64,000 bases of DNA from Streptomyces qinglanensis (GCF_900111245.1 NZ_FOGO01000007.1:248001-312000); one strand, 5' to 3'; counted from the stretch's first letter, positions 52,419 to 60,943 are shown. The notes: generated by a model not told the origin, from the sequence alone. Made by a program: numbers and translations.

Positions 52419-53005
52419 GACCCGCTCCCGGTGACCGCATCGAACACGGCCTTGTGCCAGCGGGCGTCGCCCAGCGCGGTATGCGCCACGTCGTCGCCAG
52501 GCGGCTCGACACCAACCGCGCGAGACAGAGCACGCGAGGAGTACGGCAGCGTCACCTCGGCGCCGCGCCCGCAGCCCACCAGGTAGCCCGCGGCGAGGGT
52601 CGCGATGTCGACCGGCCGGTAGTGCCACGGCAGCTTGCGGTTGTGCTCCTGGAGCAGCTTCGTCAGGAACCGGATGTCGAAGCCCGGGTTGGAGCCGACG
52701 ACGACCGCCTGCCACATGGCTTCCTGCACGTCGTGCAGCAGCTCCGGCATGGTCAGCCGCGCGCGGACGGTGCCGTCCTCGTTCATCTCCGCGGCATCCC
52801 AGCCGGCGGAGACAGCGAACCGCTCCCGGTAGCGGCCGATGGACAGCGACTCGGGGTCGGCGTGGTAGAGCGGCACCCGCACCTGCCACAGGTACTCGAC
52901 CTCAGCGCCGTCGGTGTCGCGGCGGATGACGGCGATCTCCCACGCATCCCCGAACCGCGGGTCCAGGTGCGAGGTCTCGGCGTCCGTGAAGGCGAGGGCG
53001 GTCAT
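52415..53005 (-). CDS. 3'-5' exonuclease (DEDDh family)
   Basis: 196 aa. ExoI LAFTDAETSHLDPRFGDAWE, ExoII VVVGSNPGFDIRFLTKLLQE, ExoIII DDVAHTALGDARWHKAVFDA: all the acidic residues and the His of the DnaQ/RNase T type are present. With the RecE/RecT-like genes upstream it belongs to the phage recombination set. Confidence 0.85.
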   Translation of the reverse strand: MTALAFTDAETSHLDPRFGDAWEIAVIRRDTDGAEVEYLWQVRVPLYHADPESLSIGRYRERFAVSAGWDAAEMNEDGTVRARLTMPELLHDVQEAMWQAVVVGSNPGFDIRFLTKLLQEHNRKLPWHYRPVDIATLAAGYLVGCGRGAEVTLPYSSRALSRAVGVEPPGDDVAHTALGDARWHKAVFDAVTGSGS

Positions 53006-53871
53006 GCGCGGGCCCCCGATCCGGGAGCGGTCGCCTCAGGCCAGTCGACCGACTCGGCGTTCGAAGCCGACGCCCCAGTGATCTCTTCGGCGGTGACCCG
53101 CGGCGGCGGGAACGCTTCCTCGACCGTCAGCTCTCGGCGATCGATCGAGCTGTAGAGGATGCCGAGCTCGGTCACGTCGTGCTCGGTCCACTGGGTGGAC
53201 TTGCGGCCGAACTTGGCCTCGATCTGCTCGATGGCGACCCCGAACCGCTCGAACGCCTTGATGCCGTCGGCGATGCGGGTCGGCAGCGGTACGCCGCCGC
53301 CGTTGTGGAGCGTGGCTCGGCAGGCGTCGATCGCCTCTTCCACGAACCAGCCAGGCAGTACCGAGAAGATCGCTTCGCGGACCCTACGGGCGCCGTTGTT
53401 GGCGTTGTTCTCGTAGATGTCGCGCAGCTCGGTCAGCTTCTCCGAGCCCTCGCCCTTCTTCTTGTCCCGGCGGTGGGGGACGATGAACGTGCTGCTGACC
53501 CGGGAGTTCTTCTCGACGTCCCAGGCGAACGCCTGCATCTCCGACTCGCCGTACTCGTCGTCGCGTCGCATCTCGATCAGGCCGTGCTGCATGTTGCCCC
53601 AGATGCGGGCCAGCTCCCGGGCGAGGAACACGGACGGCCCGCTGATGGTCTGCTTGGCGCGGGGGAAGCTGTAGAACGCCTTCTCGGCGAGCCGCTTCTG
53701 CCCGCACACGGTGCGCATCTCGGCGATGGCGGCGGCCGGGTTGCGGGGGCACTGCTGGGCGACGACGACGGCGGCCTGGACCTCGGCGGCGGCGCGGGAC
53801 TGTTCGACTGCGGTGCCCTGCCCTACGCGGGCCGGTGCGGCGGTCGGGGTCATTCGCTCGGGCTGGTTCAC
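53002..53871 (-). CDS. RecT-like single-strand annealing protein
   Basis: 289 aa from GTG 53871 (GAGGAG site). RLAEKAFYSFPRAKQTISGP, SVFLARELARIWGNMQHGLI, AFAWDVEKNSRVSSTFIVPH, RDIYENNANNGARRVREAIF, SVLPGWFVEEAIDACRATLH. This is the conserved actinophage annealing-protein family next to RecE-like nucleases. It would pair single strands during phage recombination. Confidence 0.75.
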   Translation of the reverse strand: MNQPERMTPTAAPARVGQGTAVEQSRAAAEVQAAVVVAQQCPRNPAAAIAEMRTVCGQKRLAEKAFYSFPRAKQTISGPSVFLARELARIWGNMQHGLIEMRRDDEYGESEMQAFAWDVEKNSRVSSTFIVPHRRDKKKGEGSEKLTELRDIYENNANNGARRVREAIFSVLPGWFVEEAIDACRATLHNGGGVPLPTRIADGIKAFERFGVAIEQIEAKFGRKSTQWTEHDVTELGILYSSIDRRELTVEEAFPPPRVTAEEITGASASNAESVDWPEATAPGSGARA

Positions 53872-54773
53872 AAATACTCCTCGGAGTCGCGGTTCTCCGC
53901 GTAGGGCGGCAGGGAGAGGTGTTCGATGGCGTCGGTGTAGCCGGGCCAGCGGCCGGTGGCGGTGCACTCGGCGTAGATCTGGAGGGCGCGGCGGTTGCGG
54001 GCGGCGCCGATGCGCATGGCCATCGCGTCGAGTTGGACGACCGTCACGAGGTACGGCGGGGTCTTCTCCTGGACGACGAAGACGAACGCCACGTCCTCGG
54101 CCAGGCCGAGGGCCTTGACCCCGGCGCTGTTCCAGGCGGCCTGCTGGTGGTAGCCGTAGGTGTCGACCGTCCGGCGGATCGCCTCCGGCTCGGCCGATGC
54201 CGCGGTCTTGTAGTCCGGCACGACCATGCGGCCGGGGCCGGACTGCGGCAGCCAGTCGAGGAGTGCGCGCCGCATCACCCCGGTCGGCGGGTCGCGCCAG
54301 AACAGGGCCTGCTCCGGGGCGCCTCCGCGTATCGGGTCGAACAGCACGGAGGCAACCGGGTGGGCGCGGAGTGCGTCCGCCATCGCTGTGACTTGCTCGT
54401 ACTCGTGGCGGAGCAGCGGGACTCTGCCCATGGCGCGGGCGTCCTCTCGGTCCTCACGCGCGGCGGTCGTGCGCCAGTTGTCTGCCTCGACTACGTGGAT
54501 GGTGGGGCCGTCGCCGAGTACGAGCCGGTGGGCGGCAGTGCCGTAGTCGAAGGTGTTCCGCGGCTGCCGCCCATGCTGCCGCTCGTGGTGGTAGAGCGCG
54601 GGGCAGCCGGGGGGAAGGAGGCGGCGAGCACCAGTGGAGGAGAGACTGCCGCCGGGAACGGGGTCGGCGTGGTAGGCGTCCATGGGGAGGTCGGGGTAGA
54701 TGCCGGGTTCGGTGATGTCGAGCCCGGCGTCCGGGGCCTGTGTGGCGGCCCCGGCAAGCGCGGCGGTTGTCAC
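53868..54773 (-). CDS. RecE-like PD-(D/E)XK exonuclease
   Basis: 301 aa from GTG 54773. LDITEPGIYPDLPMDAYHAD (family N-terminus), FDYGTAAHRLVLGDG, MRRALLDWLP and GRMVVPDYKTAASAEPEAIR (catalytic D...DYKT), YGYHQQAAWNSAG. Matches DUF3799/exodeoxyribonuclease VIII C-terminal nucleases. Coupled to the RecT-like gene by a 4-bp overlap. Confidence 0.85.
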   Translation of the reverse strand: MTTAALAGAATQAPDAGLDITEPGIYPDLPMDAYHADPVPGGSLSSTGARRLLPPGCPALYHHERQHGRQPRNTFDYGTAAHRLVLGDGPTIHVVEADNWRTTAAREDREDARAMGRVPLLRHEYEQVTAMADALRAHPVASVLFDPIRGGAPEQALFWRDPPTGVMRRALLDWLPQSGPGRMVVPDYKTAASAEPEAIRRTVDTYGYHQQAAWNSAGVKALGLAEDVAFVFVVQEKTPPYLVTVVQLDAMAMRIGAARNRRALQIYAECTATGRWPGYTDAIEHLSLPPYAENRDSEEYL

Positions 54774-55279
54774 GCGGCACCTCCGGTGGTGTGGTCGGGA
54801 AGGGTGTAGAAGCGGCGCGGGGTGCCCTCTCCGTGCCGGTCCAGGTGCCCGTCCCGATACAGGTCCGCGAGGTAGCGGCGGCAAGACATCCGGAGGACGT
54901 GGGTGCCGGTGACCTGGCGCCAAGCGGGCTTCAGGCGTCCGACGGTCCACTCCCCGCCCTCCCTGCGGATCACTTCCAGCAGGTACCGCCTGACGTGGCG
55001 GACCGGGTGGGCGGGGTTGGGGTCGCTGCCGAGCTGGTAGACACGTCCCGCCTTCGTGTCGTGGGGCACGAGGTAGGCGCGGCGGGCGAGGTCCCTGAGG
55101 TCGCGGCGGGCGGTGCTCCGGGCGGTGGTGTGCCACGGCGTCGTCGCGTAGATCTGTAGGGCCAGGCCGGTGGTGAGGAAGGGTGTGCCGGTGCGGCGTG
55201 CGATGGCGAGGAGGAAGTGGCGGCGGGCCTCGGCGCCCAGTGCGGACCGGGGAACGGCGGACGGCGCGATGGTTGTCAT
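54770..55279 (-). CDS. Tandem winged-helix protein
   Basis: 169 aa. Two related wHTH units: HFLLAIARRTGTPFLTTGLA ... RDLRDLARRAYLVPHDTKAG, and YLLEVIRREGGEWTVGRLKP ... RYLADLYRDGHLDRHGEGTP. Such proteins precede recombination genes in Streptomyces phages. Confidence 0.65.
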   Translation of the reverse strand: MTTIAPSAVPRSALGAEARRHFLLAIARRTGTPFLTTGLALQIYATTPWHTTARSTARRDLRDLARRAYLVPHDTKAGRVYQLGSDPNPAHPVRHVRRYLLEVIRREGGEWTVGRLKPAWRQVTGTHVLRMSCRRYLADLYRDGHLDRHGEGTPRRFYTLPDHTTGGAA

Positions 55280-55488
55280 CGGGTTCCTCCGGGGAGGGTG
55301 TAGGCCCGCGGGTTGCCGGTGACGGTGGTGAGTCGTCCGGTGCGGGCGAGGTAAGCGAGGTCGGTTCGGGCGGTGCGGCGGCCCGGGGCCAGGCGCTGGG
55401 TGCGGTACAGGTCCCAGGCGCGGCTGGTGGTCCAGGTGCCGTGGTCGGCGCGGATGGTGGCCAGCAGCAGGCAGCGGCGTTGGTTCAC
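55276..55488 (-). CDS. Small winged-helix protein
   Basis: 70 aa: LLLATIRADHGTWTTSRAWD, RTARTDLAYLARTGRLTTVT. One unit of the same fold as in the next gene; probably derived from a common ancestor. Confidence 0.65.
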   Translation of the reverse strand: MNQRRCLLLATIRADHGTWTTSRAWDLYRTQRLAPGRRTARTDLAYLARTGRLTTVTGNPRAYTLPGGTR

Positions 55489-55793
55489 CGGGGGTCACCT
55501 CCGGCGTGGACGGCCGCGAGTGCAGCGGCCTGCCACAGGTCGGCCTCCACCTGGGCGCCCAGCCAGCGGGCGACGACCGCGGTCCCCTCGTCGATCTGCT
55601 CGACGCGCGCCTCGAACGCGCCGGCCGGTGCATAGGCGGGCAGCCGGTAGGCGGTGCGGATCCGGTGCGCCGCACCGCGGGCGGAGTAGGCGACCGGGTA
55701 GACAGCGACCTGCATCCACATGCCGGGGTGCTCGCGGAGGCGTGCGGCGGCCTGGATGTGGCTGGTGTGGGTGCGCTTGCGGGGACGAGTCAC
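55485..55793 (-). CDS. Hypothetical protein
   Basis: 102 aa: HTSHIQAAARLREHPGMWMQ, VAVYPVAYSARGAAHRIRTA, FEARVEQIDEGTAVVARWLG. The W.....Y....SA...A..IR pattern recurs in Streptomyces phages. No function known. Confidence 0.6.
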   Translation of the reverse strand: MTRPRKRTHTSHIQAAARLREHPGMWMQVAVYPVAYSARGAAHRIRTAYRLPAYAPAGAFEARVEQIDEGTAVVARWLGAQVEADLWQAAALAAVHAGGDPR

Positions 55794-56833
55794 TGCCGCT
55801 CACCCGACCCAGCTGCGGACGCGTTCGGGCAGGAGCCGCCGGGCGCGTGGGTCTCGGCGCGGCCGTCGGGGCAGGCGCATCCGGCGCAGTGCGTGCACCA
55901 GGACTCCGGCGGCTCCCCGCACCGCTCGCAGGCCCCGCTGACCGACTGCTCCTCGACTGCGTCCGGGCCGGGCGCAGTGGCCTGTGCGTGGTCGGCCTCG
56001 GCCACGAGGCGGTACGTCGCGCACGCCTGCACCACGCTCCGGAGCACGTCGGCGTCGTCGTCCTCCGCCCGGTAGTAGCCGAGGGCGGCCGAGGCGATCT
56101 CGCCCAGGAACGCCTGCTGGTCGAGCTCATCGAGCCAGGCGAGCCAGGGCAGGCCGTACCACTCCGGGGTGTCGCAGTGCTCGCAGCCGGGCTGTCCGCA
56201 TCGGCATGCCTGGCGTCGGTCGGCGTCGCGGACGGACTCGCGCTGGTGCGGGCAGTCCTTCTGGGCCTCGTCCCGCTCGGCGGCCTCGGCCTGTCGGTCC
56301 AGGACGATGGCCCCGCCGTACAACACCCGCTTGTGATGGACCTGTCCGGCGTCCGGCAGGCCGTCGGCCTCGCGTCGCCAGCGGTCCGCTTCCTCCCGCA
56401 GTACGGCGGCGCGGGTGGACTCGCCCCCGGTGGGGGTGTCCTTCCCGGCGTCGTCCCGCTCGGCGGCGTCGGCCAGGCGGCGCAGCTTGTCGGCGAGGCG
56501 GAGCACGCCGACGTTCTCCGACACCTGAGCGCTCCGTCGAGGGCCGGTCGTCGTCTCGAACTGGCGCAGACCCTCTGCCGTCTCGGCAGCCTCCCGCAGC
56601 ACGGTGGCGCGGGACGGGCGTGCCTCCAGCTCGGCGTGCAGCGTGGTGATGAGCCGCTGCTGCTCCTGCATCCACGCGGCGACCGTGCTGCCGCAGACGG
56701 CGGCGAGCTGACCGCGCAGTGCGGCGGCCTCGGCGCGGGCGGCGTCACGGTCCGCCGTCAGCTCGACGGTGGCAGCCTCCGCGGTGTGTGCACGGGCCGC
56801 GGCCTCATCCCGCGTCATCGGTGTCTCGCTCAT
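55790..56833 (-). CDS. Coiled-coil protein with Cys-rich C-terminus
   Basis: 347 aa. A long coiled-coil N-half (AATVELTADRDAARAEAAAL), an internal repeat of RxxREEADRWRREADGLPDA type, then CRCGQPGCEHCDTPEWYG, and ACERCGEPPESWCTHCAGCA. Resembles the protein at 37071-38024 in layout. Confidence 0.55.
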   Translation of the reverse strand: MSETPMTRDEAAARAHTAEAATVELTADRDAARAEAAALRGQLAAVCGSTVAAWMQEQQRLITTLHAELEARPSRATVLREAAETAEGLRQFETTTGPRRSAQVSENVGVLRLADKLRRLADAAERDDAGKDTPTGGESTRAAVLREEADRWRREADGLPDAGQVHHKRVLYGGAIVLDRQAEAAERDEAQKDCPHQRESVRDADRRQACRCGQPGCEHCDTPEWYGLPWLAWLDELDQQAFLGEIASAALGYYRAEDDDADVLRSVVQACATYRLVAEADHAQATAPGPDAVEEQSVSGACERCGEPPESWCTHCAGCACPDGRAETHAPGGSCPNASAAGSGERQ

Positions 56834-57579
56834 GCCGCACCGCCCGTGGTGTGCAGATCCAGCGGCCACCCCGCACGCACCGCACCCGGACCAGCCGGCC
56901 GCGACCACAGGCCCGCGTGCTTCCCGTCGCCCATCCGCGGACCACCACTCCGGTCGTGGTCCGCCCGGTACGCCGACTCGTTCGCCTGCTGCAACTCGTC
57001 CAGCCGCTCGGCCTGGCGGCTCGCCAGCTCCTGCAACCGGGCCACCTCGCGCCGCAGGCGCTTCGCCTCGGCCGCCTGCGCCGCCATCTCCGGGGCCAAC
57101 TGCTCGGCCAGCAACGTGCACTGCCTCCCGTACACGTCCAGCCCCGGAACCGAGTCCGCCAGCGACTGCGCCAACGCGTCCCGCTCGTGGACCGCGTGCG
57201 CATCGTCGTTGCCCTGCGAGGTCTGCACGCCCGCCGAAGCCGTGGCCTCGACCAGCTCCGTCAGGTCGTCGCCGCACTCGTCGGCCAGGTGCCGCAGCGC
57301 GAAGTCCAGGTAGGCGGACAGGTTCACCGTCACCCCGGACGGGATCCGGTCGACGTACACGCGGTGCGGCCCGGACACGGGCATCGACATGGTGGTCCCC
57401 TCCTCAGGGGCGGTGGAGCGGACATCGGTCATCGCGCGGCGGTAGGCATGCCGCTGCCACGGGAACCACTTCGACTCGTCGGCGCCGTACAACTCGTGGA
57501 AGCGGAAGTCGGCAGCGGCGATCTCGCACTGCGTCTGGTCGACCAGCGGTAGCGACGCCAGACACGTCTCGTCGAACAT
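56830..57579 (-). CDS. Hypothetical protein
   Basis: 249 aa. N-terminus SLPLVDQTQCEIAAADFRFH and KWFPWQRHAYRRAMTDV; middle VTVNLSAYLDFALRHLADEC; coiled coil QAAEAKRLRREVARLQELAS. No family recognised. ATG overlaps the LuxR stop (TGATG). Confidence 0.55.
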   Translation of the reverse strand: MFDETCLASLPLVDQTQCEIAAADFRFHELYGADESKWFPWQRHAYRRAMTDVRSTAPEEGTTMSMPVSGPHRVYVDRIPSGVTVNLSAYLDFALRHLADECGDDLTELVEATASAGVQTSQGNDDAHAVHERDALAQSLADSVPGLDVYGRQCTLLAEQLAPEMAAQAAEAKRLRREVARLQELASRQAERLDELQQANESAYRADHDRSGGPRMGDGKHAGLWSRPAGPGAVRAGWPLDLHTTGGAA

Positions 57580-58025
57580 CACGACGCCACCGCCTCGGCG
57601 CCGCTCTCCGGCGCGGAGATCAGACCCATCGACAAGCCCAGCGACAGGGCCTGCGTTCCCGAGGCGGCACCGAGCCGCTGGTACAGGCGACGCCGGTGGG
57701 TCTTCACCGAGTCGACCGTGATGTGCATGCGATGGGCGATCGACTCGTTCGTCAGGCCCTGCCCCATCAGCTCCAGCACGCGCTGCTGCTGCTCGGTCAA
57801 CACGGCCGGCCGGGTCGGGGCGGGAGTCGGCGGGACGTTGCGGCCCCGGGCCCACTGGCGCAGGCGGTGCAACTCGGTCGCCGTCGCCGCCGACTGCAGC
57901 AAGCCCGCGTCCGACAGGGCCACGACCACCCGCTCCACCAGCGGCAGAGACGAGGAGTCCCGCACTCCCGCGTAGGCGCGGCTCAGCGCGTCCAGCTCGG
58001 TCCGGGTGTAGGTGCGGGTGCTCAT
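57579..58025 (-). CDS. LuxR-type HTH regulator
   Basis: 148 aa. C-terminal HTH: VLTEQQQRVLELMGQGLTNE, SIAHRMHITVDSVKTHRRRL, YQRLGAASGTQALSLGLSMG. The N-half is helical and lacks a receiver domain. Near the right end of the early operon, it may control early-to-middle expression. Confidence 0.75.
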   Translation of the reverse strand: MSTRTYTRTELDALSRAYAGVRDSSSLPLVERVVVALSDAGLLQSAATATELHRLRQWARGRNVPPTPAPTRPAVLTEQQQRVLELMGQGLTNESIAHRMHITVDSVKTHRRRLYQRLGAASGTQALSLGLSMGLISAPESGAEAVAS

Positions 58026-58444
58026 GCCGCCACCTCCACCTGCACGGTGGGGCGCAGCGCCATCGGCAGCGGCGGCTCGGCCGGGTCGGAGAGCAGGTGC
58101 CTCCACTCGGCGGCCAGACCCTCGGCCCAGCGGGGACCGGTCAAGCCGATGGTGACCGACGCGGACACCTGCACCTGCACGTCGTGCCAGGTGGTGGTGA
58201 GCCGGTACATGCGGCGCACCAGCCCGCTGGACTCGAACGTGGCGGACTCGTCCGGCTCGGGTCGGCCGCCGAGGACGGCGGCGTAGGCGTGCAGTGCCGC
58301 GCACGGGTGGTCGGAGGCGTACAGGTCGCCGGTGAGAGTGCCGCTGGTGGGGCGGATCCGCCATTCCAGGACGGGCAGTTCGGGGTGGGACTGGACGAGG
58401 TCGACGAGGGCCATCGCGGGGCCCATCTGCTCCCGGGTCGTCAT
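58022..58444 (-). CDS. Hypothetical protein
   Basis: 140 aa: MALVDLVQSHPELPVLEWRI, LTGDLYASDHPCAALHAYAA, DVQVQVSASVTIGLTGPRWA. An alpha/beta protein family repeatedly found in Streptomyces phages and elements; function unknown. Confidence 0.6.
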   Translation of the reverse strand: MTTREQMGPAMALVDLVQSHPELPVLEWRIRPTSGTLTGDLYASDHPCAALHAYAAVLGGRPEPDESATFESSGLVRRMYRLTTTWHDVQVQVSASVTIGLTGPRWAEGLAAEWRHLLSDPAEPPLPMALRPTVQVEVAA

Positions 58445-58695
58445 CGCTGCACACCGCCCCCGGCGCGCTTCATCTCGGGGGCCGTCCGGGTGAACACCTC
58501 GTGGGTGTGGGGGACGCTGACCTCGAAGCCATCGGCCAGGGTCAACATCGCCATGCGCAGCGGGCTGAGCATCTGGACGACCCTGCTGATCTGCTTCCAC
58601 TGGTCCTCGTGCTTGAGGTACCAGCCCTCTTGCAGCCGGGACGCCTTGCGGTACTGCCCGATCGCGGGCTCCGGGTTCTGGGATGATGGGGTCAC
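58441..58695 (-). CDS. Small hypothetical protein
   Basis: 84 aa from GTG 58695 (AGGAGG site). GQYRKASRLQEGWYLKHEDQ, ISRVVQMLSPLRMAMLTLAD, VSVPHTHEVFTR. First gene after the terminator in the early operon. Confidence 0.55.
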   Translation of the reverse strand: MTPSSQNPEPAIGQYRKASRLQEGWYLKHEDQWKQISRVVQMLSPLRMAMLTLADGFEVSVPHTHEVFTRTAPEMKRAGGGVQR

Positions 58696-58764
58696 AGCCC
58701 CTCCTGTCTTCTGTGTTGGATGGGTGTGGGCTGATGGGGTCCCGTTGCTTGGCCGTGGCGGGGC

Positions 58765-58781
58765 CCCGCCCACAAGGCGGG
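58765..58781 (-). terminator. Small terminator hairpin
   Basis: CCCGCC pairs with GGCGGG around CACAA, directly after the excisionase-like gene. Confidence 0.5.
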
Positions 58782-59027
58782 TTACGCGGCGCGCTCGACC
58801 GGAGCTGCCGCCGGGTCGTTCGCCGGGCTCTTCGGGTCCGCGGCCATGCCGGCCGCCTCGAACGCCTCGATCACGTCCCGCTTCCACAGCAGCTTTCGGC
58901 CAGGGAGCGTCGGCGGGAGCTGCCTCTTGTGGCGGCGGATGTAGATCGCGTTCTCCGTGGTGCACCAGCGGGCCGCCAGATCGGCCGCCGTGAGGTGGGG
59001 GGACTCAGTCCGCTGGGGTGTCTTCAT
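58782..59027 (-). CDS. Excisionase-like HTH protein
   Basis: 81 aa from ATG 59027. HLTAADLAARWCTTENAIYI, RRHKRQLPPTLPGRKLLWKR, DVIEAFE is the winged HTH of MerR/Xis-type excisionases. Its place next to the repressor and attR supports a role as recombination directionality factor; a partner integrase would lie past the left end. Confidence 0.7.
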   Translation of the reverse strand: MKTPQRTESPHLTAADLAARWCTTENAIYIRRHKRQLPPTLPGRKLLWKRDVIEAFEAAGMAADPKSPANDPAAAPVERAA

Positions 59028-59253
59028 CACGTCTCTCTTGGGTGAGGGCGATCTCTGAGATCGCGGCCCTGGCTGCTCGCTCGCTGCGGAGCGTGAGTGC
59101 TATGCGTCTGAGCAGGTCAGGGCTTGGGTTGGCTTGGTCTCGTTCGATCCGTGAGAGCCAGGACGGGGAGACGCCGATCCGGTTGGCGAAGGCCGTGAGG
59201 CCGTATCCGCTCTCCTCGCGCTGGCGCCGGATCCGGTATCCCCGCGCTTGCAC
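59005..59253 (-). CDS. XRE-family HTH regulator, leaderless
   Basis: 82 aa from GTG 59253. HTH: GYGLTAFANRIGVSPSWLSR, IERDQANPSPDLLRRIALTL. On the minus strand TTGTGA (59290-59285), 18 bp, TAACTT (59266-59261) puts the transcript start on or next to the GTG, so the mRNA should be leaderless. It faces the plus-strand regulator at 59430 across the operator region: a repressor/Cro-type pair. Confidence 0.75.
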   Translation of the reverse strand: MQARGYRIRRQREESGYGLTAFANRIGVSPSWLSRIERDQANPSPDLLRRIALTLRSERAARAAISEIALTQERRDEDTPAD

Positions 59254-59429
59254 AACACGAAAGTTAGCGAAAGAACAAGCAAGATCACAAGCCCCCCGCT
59301 GCAATTGCAGGTGAAAGAACGCGAAATTGCAGGTCGGAGACTCAAAGGCGCCGGTGCCGACTGAGGTGGACCTTGGTAGGTTGTTTGTCGTTGCTTTTCG
59401 TTGCGCGTAGGAGAGTGCGGAGACCCCCC
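59254..59429. promoter_or_regulatory. Divergent operator region
   Basis: CTGCAATTGCAG (59299-59310) is a perfect 12-bp palindrome; its right part AATTGCAGGT repeats at 59325-59334, 22 bp further on (about two helical turns). GAAAGAAC occurs at 59269 and 59312, and as GTTCTTTC at 60155. Together with the leaderless promoter this looks like the immunity switch. Confidence 0.6.
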
Positions 59430-60017
59430 ATGGACCGAGACCAGGCGTATGCCGTCCTCGGCACCGCCATCCGCAACAGCAGGGAACGTCAGGGCCTCAC
59501 CCGTCCCGACGTCGTAGCCCGCATCCAACAGGCGGGCGGCTCGGTCACCATCCGCAGCATCCTCAGCCTGGAGAAGGGCGTCGTCCCCAAGCAGCGGGCC
59601 AAGCTCCCCAGCACCGAGCCCGTTGTCGCGGCGCTCGGATGGCGCGCCGGCTGGGCCGACCGCATCCTCGCCGGCGAAGACCCCGAAGTGGTGCTCGCGC
59701 CCCTCACGGACGAACTGGCCGCCCTACGGATCGAGCAGTCCCAAGTCACCGCGGCACGCCCGGAGGCAAGCCGCGAAGAGGTCCTCGGCATGCTGCCGGA
59801 CATCTACGGGTTCAGCCGCAAGGCCGAAGCCCTGGGTGCCGACTCCCGTATCCGGGCCGAGTTCGACCGGCTCGCCGACGAACTCGTCTGGTCCATCCCC
59901 GCCACGGCCGAGCCAACCGCGGAGTACGGGCTCGCCGCGGCACGACCCCACGCCGAGGGCGAAGGTGTCCCCGCCGACGATGCGCGGCGCATCGCCAGCG
60001 CCATGGACGGCGAGTAG
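59430..60017 (+). CDS. HTH regulator, likely prophage repressor
   Basis: 195 aa from ATG 59430 (GGAG site). N-terminal HTH: LGTAIRNSRERQGLTRPDVV, ARIQQAGGSVTIRSILSLEK. The C-terminal domain is acidic and helical, without the Ser/Lys peptidase residues of LexA-like repressors. Followed by an ImmA-type peptidase gene, so induction may work by proteolysis in trans. Confidence 0.7.
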   Translation: MDRDQAYAVLGTAIRNSRERQGLTRPDVVARIQQAGGSVTIRSILSLEKGVVPKQRAKLPSTEPVVAALGWRAGWADRILAGEDPEVVLAPLTDELAALRIEQSQVTAARPEASREEVLGMLPDIYGFSRKAEALGADSRIRAEFDRLADELVWSIPATAEPTAEYGLAAARPHAEGEGVPADDARRIASAMDGE

Positions 60018-60245
60018 CCGCGGAGCCCTCGCGGCCGGCTCCGGTTTCACCTCGCCCCGAGCGGGCTGGGCCTGGCCTGTCGGCCCGGCGAGACCGCATG
60101 TGTCCGGGGTGTGCCTGAAGGCGCAAGAAGTAGAAGAAAGTTGAACGTTTTCCCGTTCTTTCCTTCCCTTGCTCACAGCCCATCAGGTACACCTGTAGGT
60201 CCACGCCTCCTCGTGTACTGCGGTAACGCAACGCAAGGGGGCGCC
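60018..60245 (+). promoter_or_regulatory. Leader of the ImmA-like gene
   Basis: About 228 bp without a gene. GAACG-N6-CGTTC (60143-60158) is an inverted repeat whose right part, CGTTCTTTC, is the complement of GAAAGAACG at 59312. This may be another operator of the same regulator. Confidence 0.45.
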
Positions 60246-60695
60246 ATGTCTGTTGCCGAGTCCTTCTACATCGAGGCCGGTCGACAGTACTCGCCGCACG
60301 ACGCGGTGGACATGCTGGGCATCTCGATCGCCCGGACCTGGCTGCGCGACACGTGGGGGGCATGGTGCGCAACCAGGCGAAAGATCGTGATCGCCACGGG
60401 ACTGTCCGTCGTGCAGGAGCGGTGCGTCCTGGCGCACGAGATCGAGCACGTGCTGGCCGACCACGACGGGTGCGCGACCGGGGTCGTGGCGGTCCGTCAG
60501 GAGCGGCGCGCCGACATCGAGGCGGCCCGGAAGCTGATCGCGATATCGGATCTGTGCGAGGTGGCCCAGTGGGCCGATGACATCCGTGTCGCCGCGCACG
60601 AGTTGCATGTGACCGAGCGCATGCTGCGTGTGCGGCTGCGGGATCTCGACGGGGAGGCGTGGCCGTGGCCGGCCGCGGAGAGGGGCGTCGGGTGA
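60246..60695 (+). CDS. ImmA/IrrE-type metallopeptidase
   Basis: 149 aa. The zinc site VLAHEIEHVLADHDG has the HExxH motif, preceded by RKIVIATGLSVVQERCV; the C-terminal helix holds the third ligand region. ImmA-like enzymes cleave repressors to induce mobile elements. It is the last prophage gene before attR. Confidence 0.85.
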   Translation: MSVAESFYIEAGRQYSPHDAVDMLGISIARTWLRDTWGAWCATRRKIVIATGLSVVQERCVLAHEIEHVLADHDGCATGVVAVRQERRADIEAARKLIAISDLCEVAQWADDIRVAAHELHVTERMLRVRLRDLDGEAWPWPAAERGVG

Positions 60696-60726
60696 CCGGG
60701 CGGCCGGGGCGGGCGGGCTGGCGGCG

Positions 60727-60753
60727 TCTCACGATGTCTCACACATCTCTCAC
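60727..60753. promoter_or_regulatory. TCTCAC direct repeats near attR (putative integrase arm sites)
   Basis: TCTCAC starts at 60727, 60737 and 60748, i.e. 10 and 11 bp apart, on one face of the helix. They lie about 100 bp inside the attachment core, where integrase or excisionase arm sites are expected. Confidence 0.5.
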
Positions 60754-60844
60754 GGCGTGCGGTCCGGTGTCCGCGTGGGATGCCTCTGACCTGCACCGCA
60801 GCGACATACAGTGCATCACATGGCGCGTGTGGCGCGCTTGCCGG

Positions 60845-60890
60845 TGACTGGGGGTCAAGGGGTCGTGGGTTCAAATCCCGCCGTCCCGAC
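60845..60890 (+). other. attR: 3' half of a tRNA-Pro(GGG) gene
   Basis: The 46 bp start in the anticodon stem (TGACTGGGGGTCAAGG, anticodon GGG) and run through the T-arm (GTGGGTTCAAATCCCGC) to the 3' acceptor GTCCCGA plus discriminator. No matching 5' half precedes it, so this is not a working gene but the displaced 3' end created by prophage insertion. The intact tRNA should be at attL, beyond the left edge. Confidence 0.8.
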
Positions 60891-60909
60891 TGCGAAGATC
60901 GCAGATCGG

Positions 60910-60943
60910 AAGCCGTTCCAGCATTTGCTGGGACGGCTTCTTT
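60910..60943 (+). terminator. Native tRNA-Pro terminator
   Basis: AAGCCGTTCCAGCA pairs with TGCTGGGACGGCTT, followed by CTTT. It is chromosomal, 20 bp after the tRNA end. Confidence 0.8.

Noticed and set aside
60777..60890. Complete tRNA-Pro gene at the right prophage end
   Set aside because: No 5' acceptor or D-arm can be folded upstream of 60845; only the 3' half is present.
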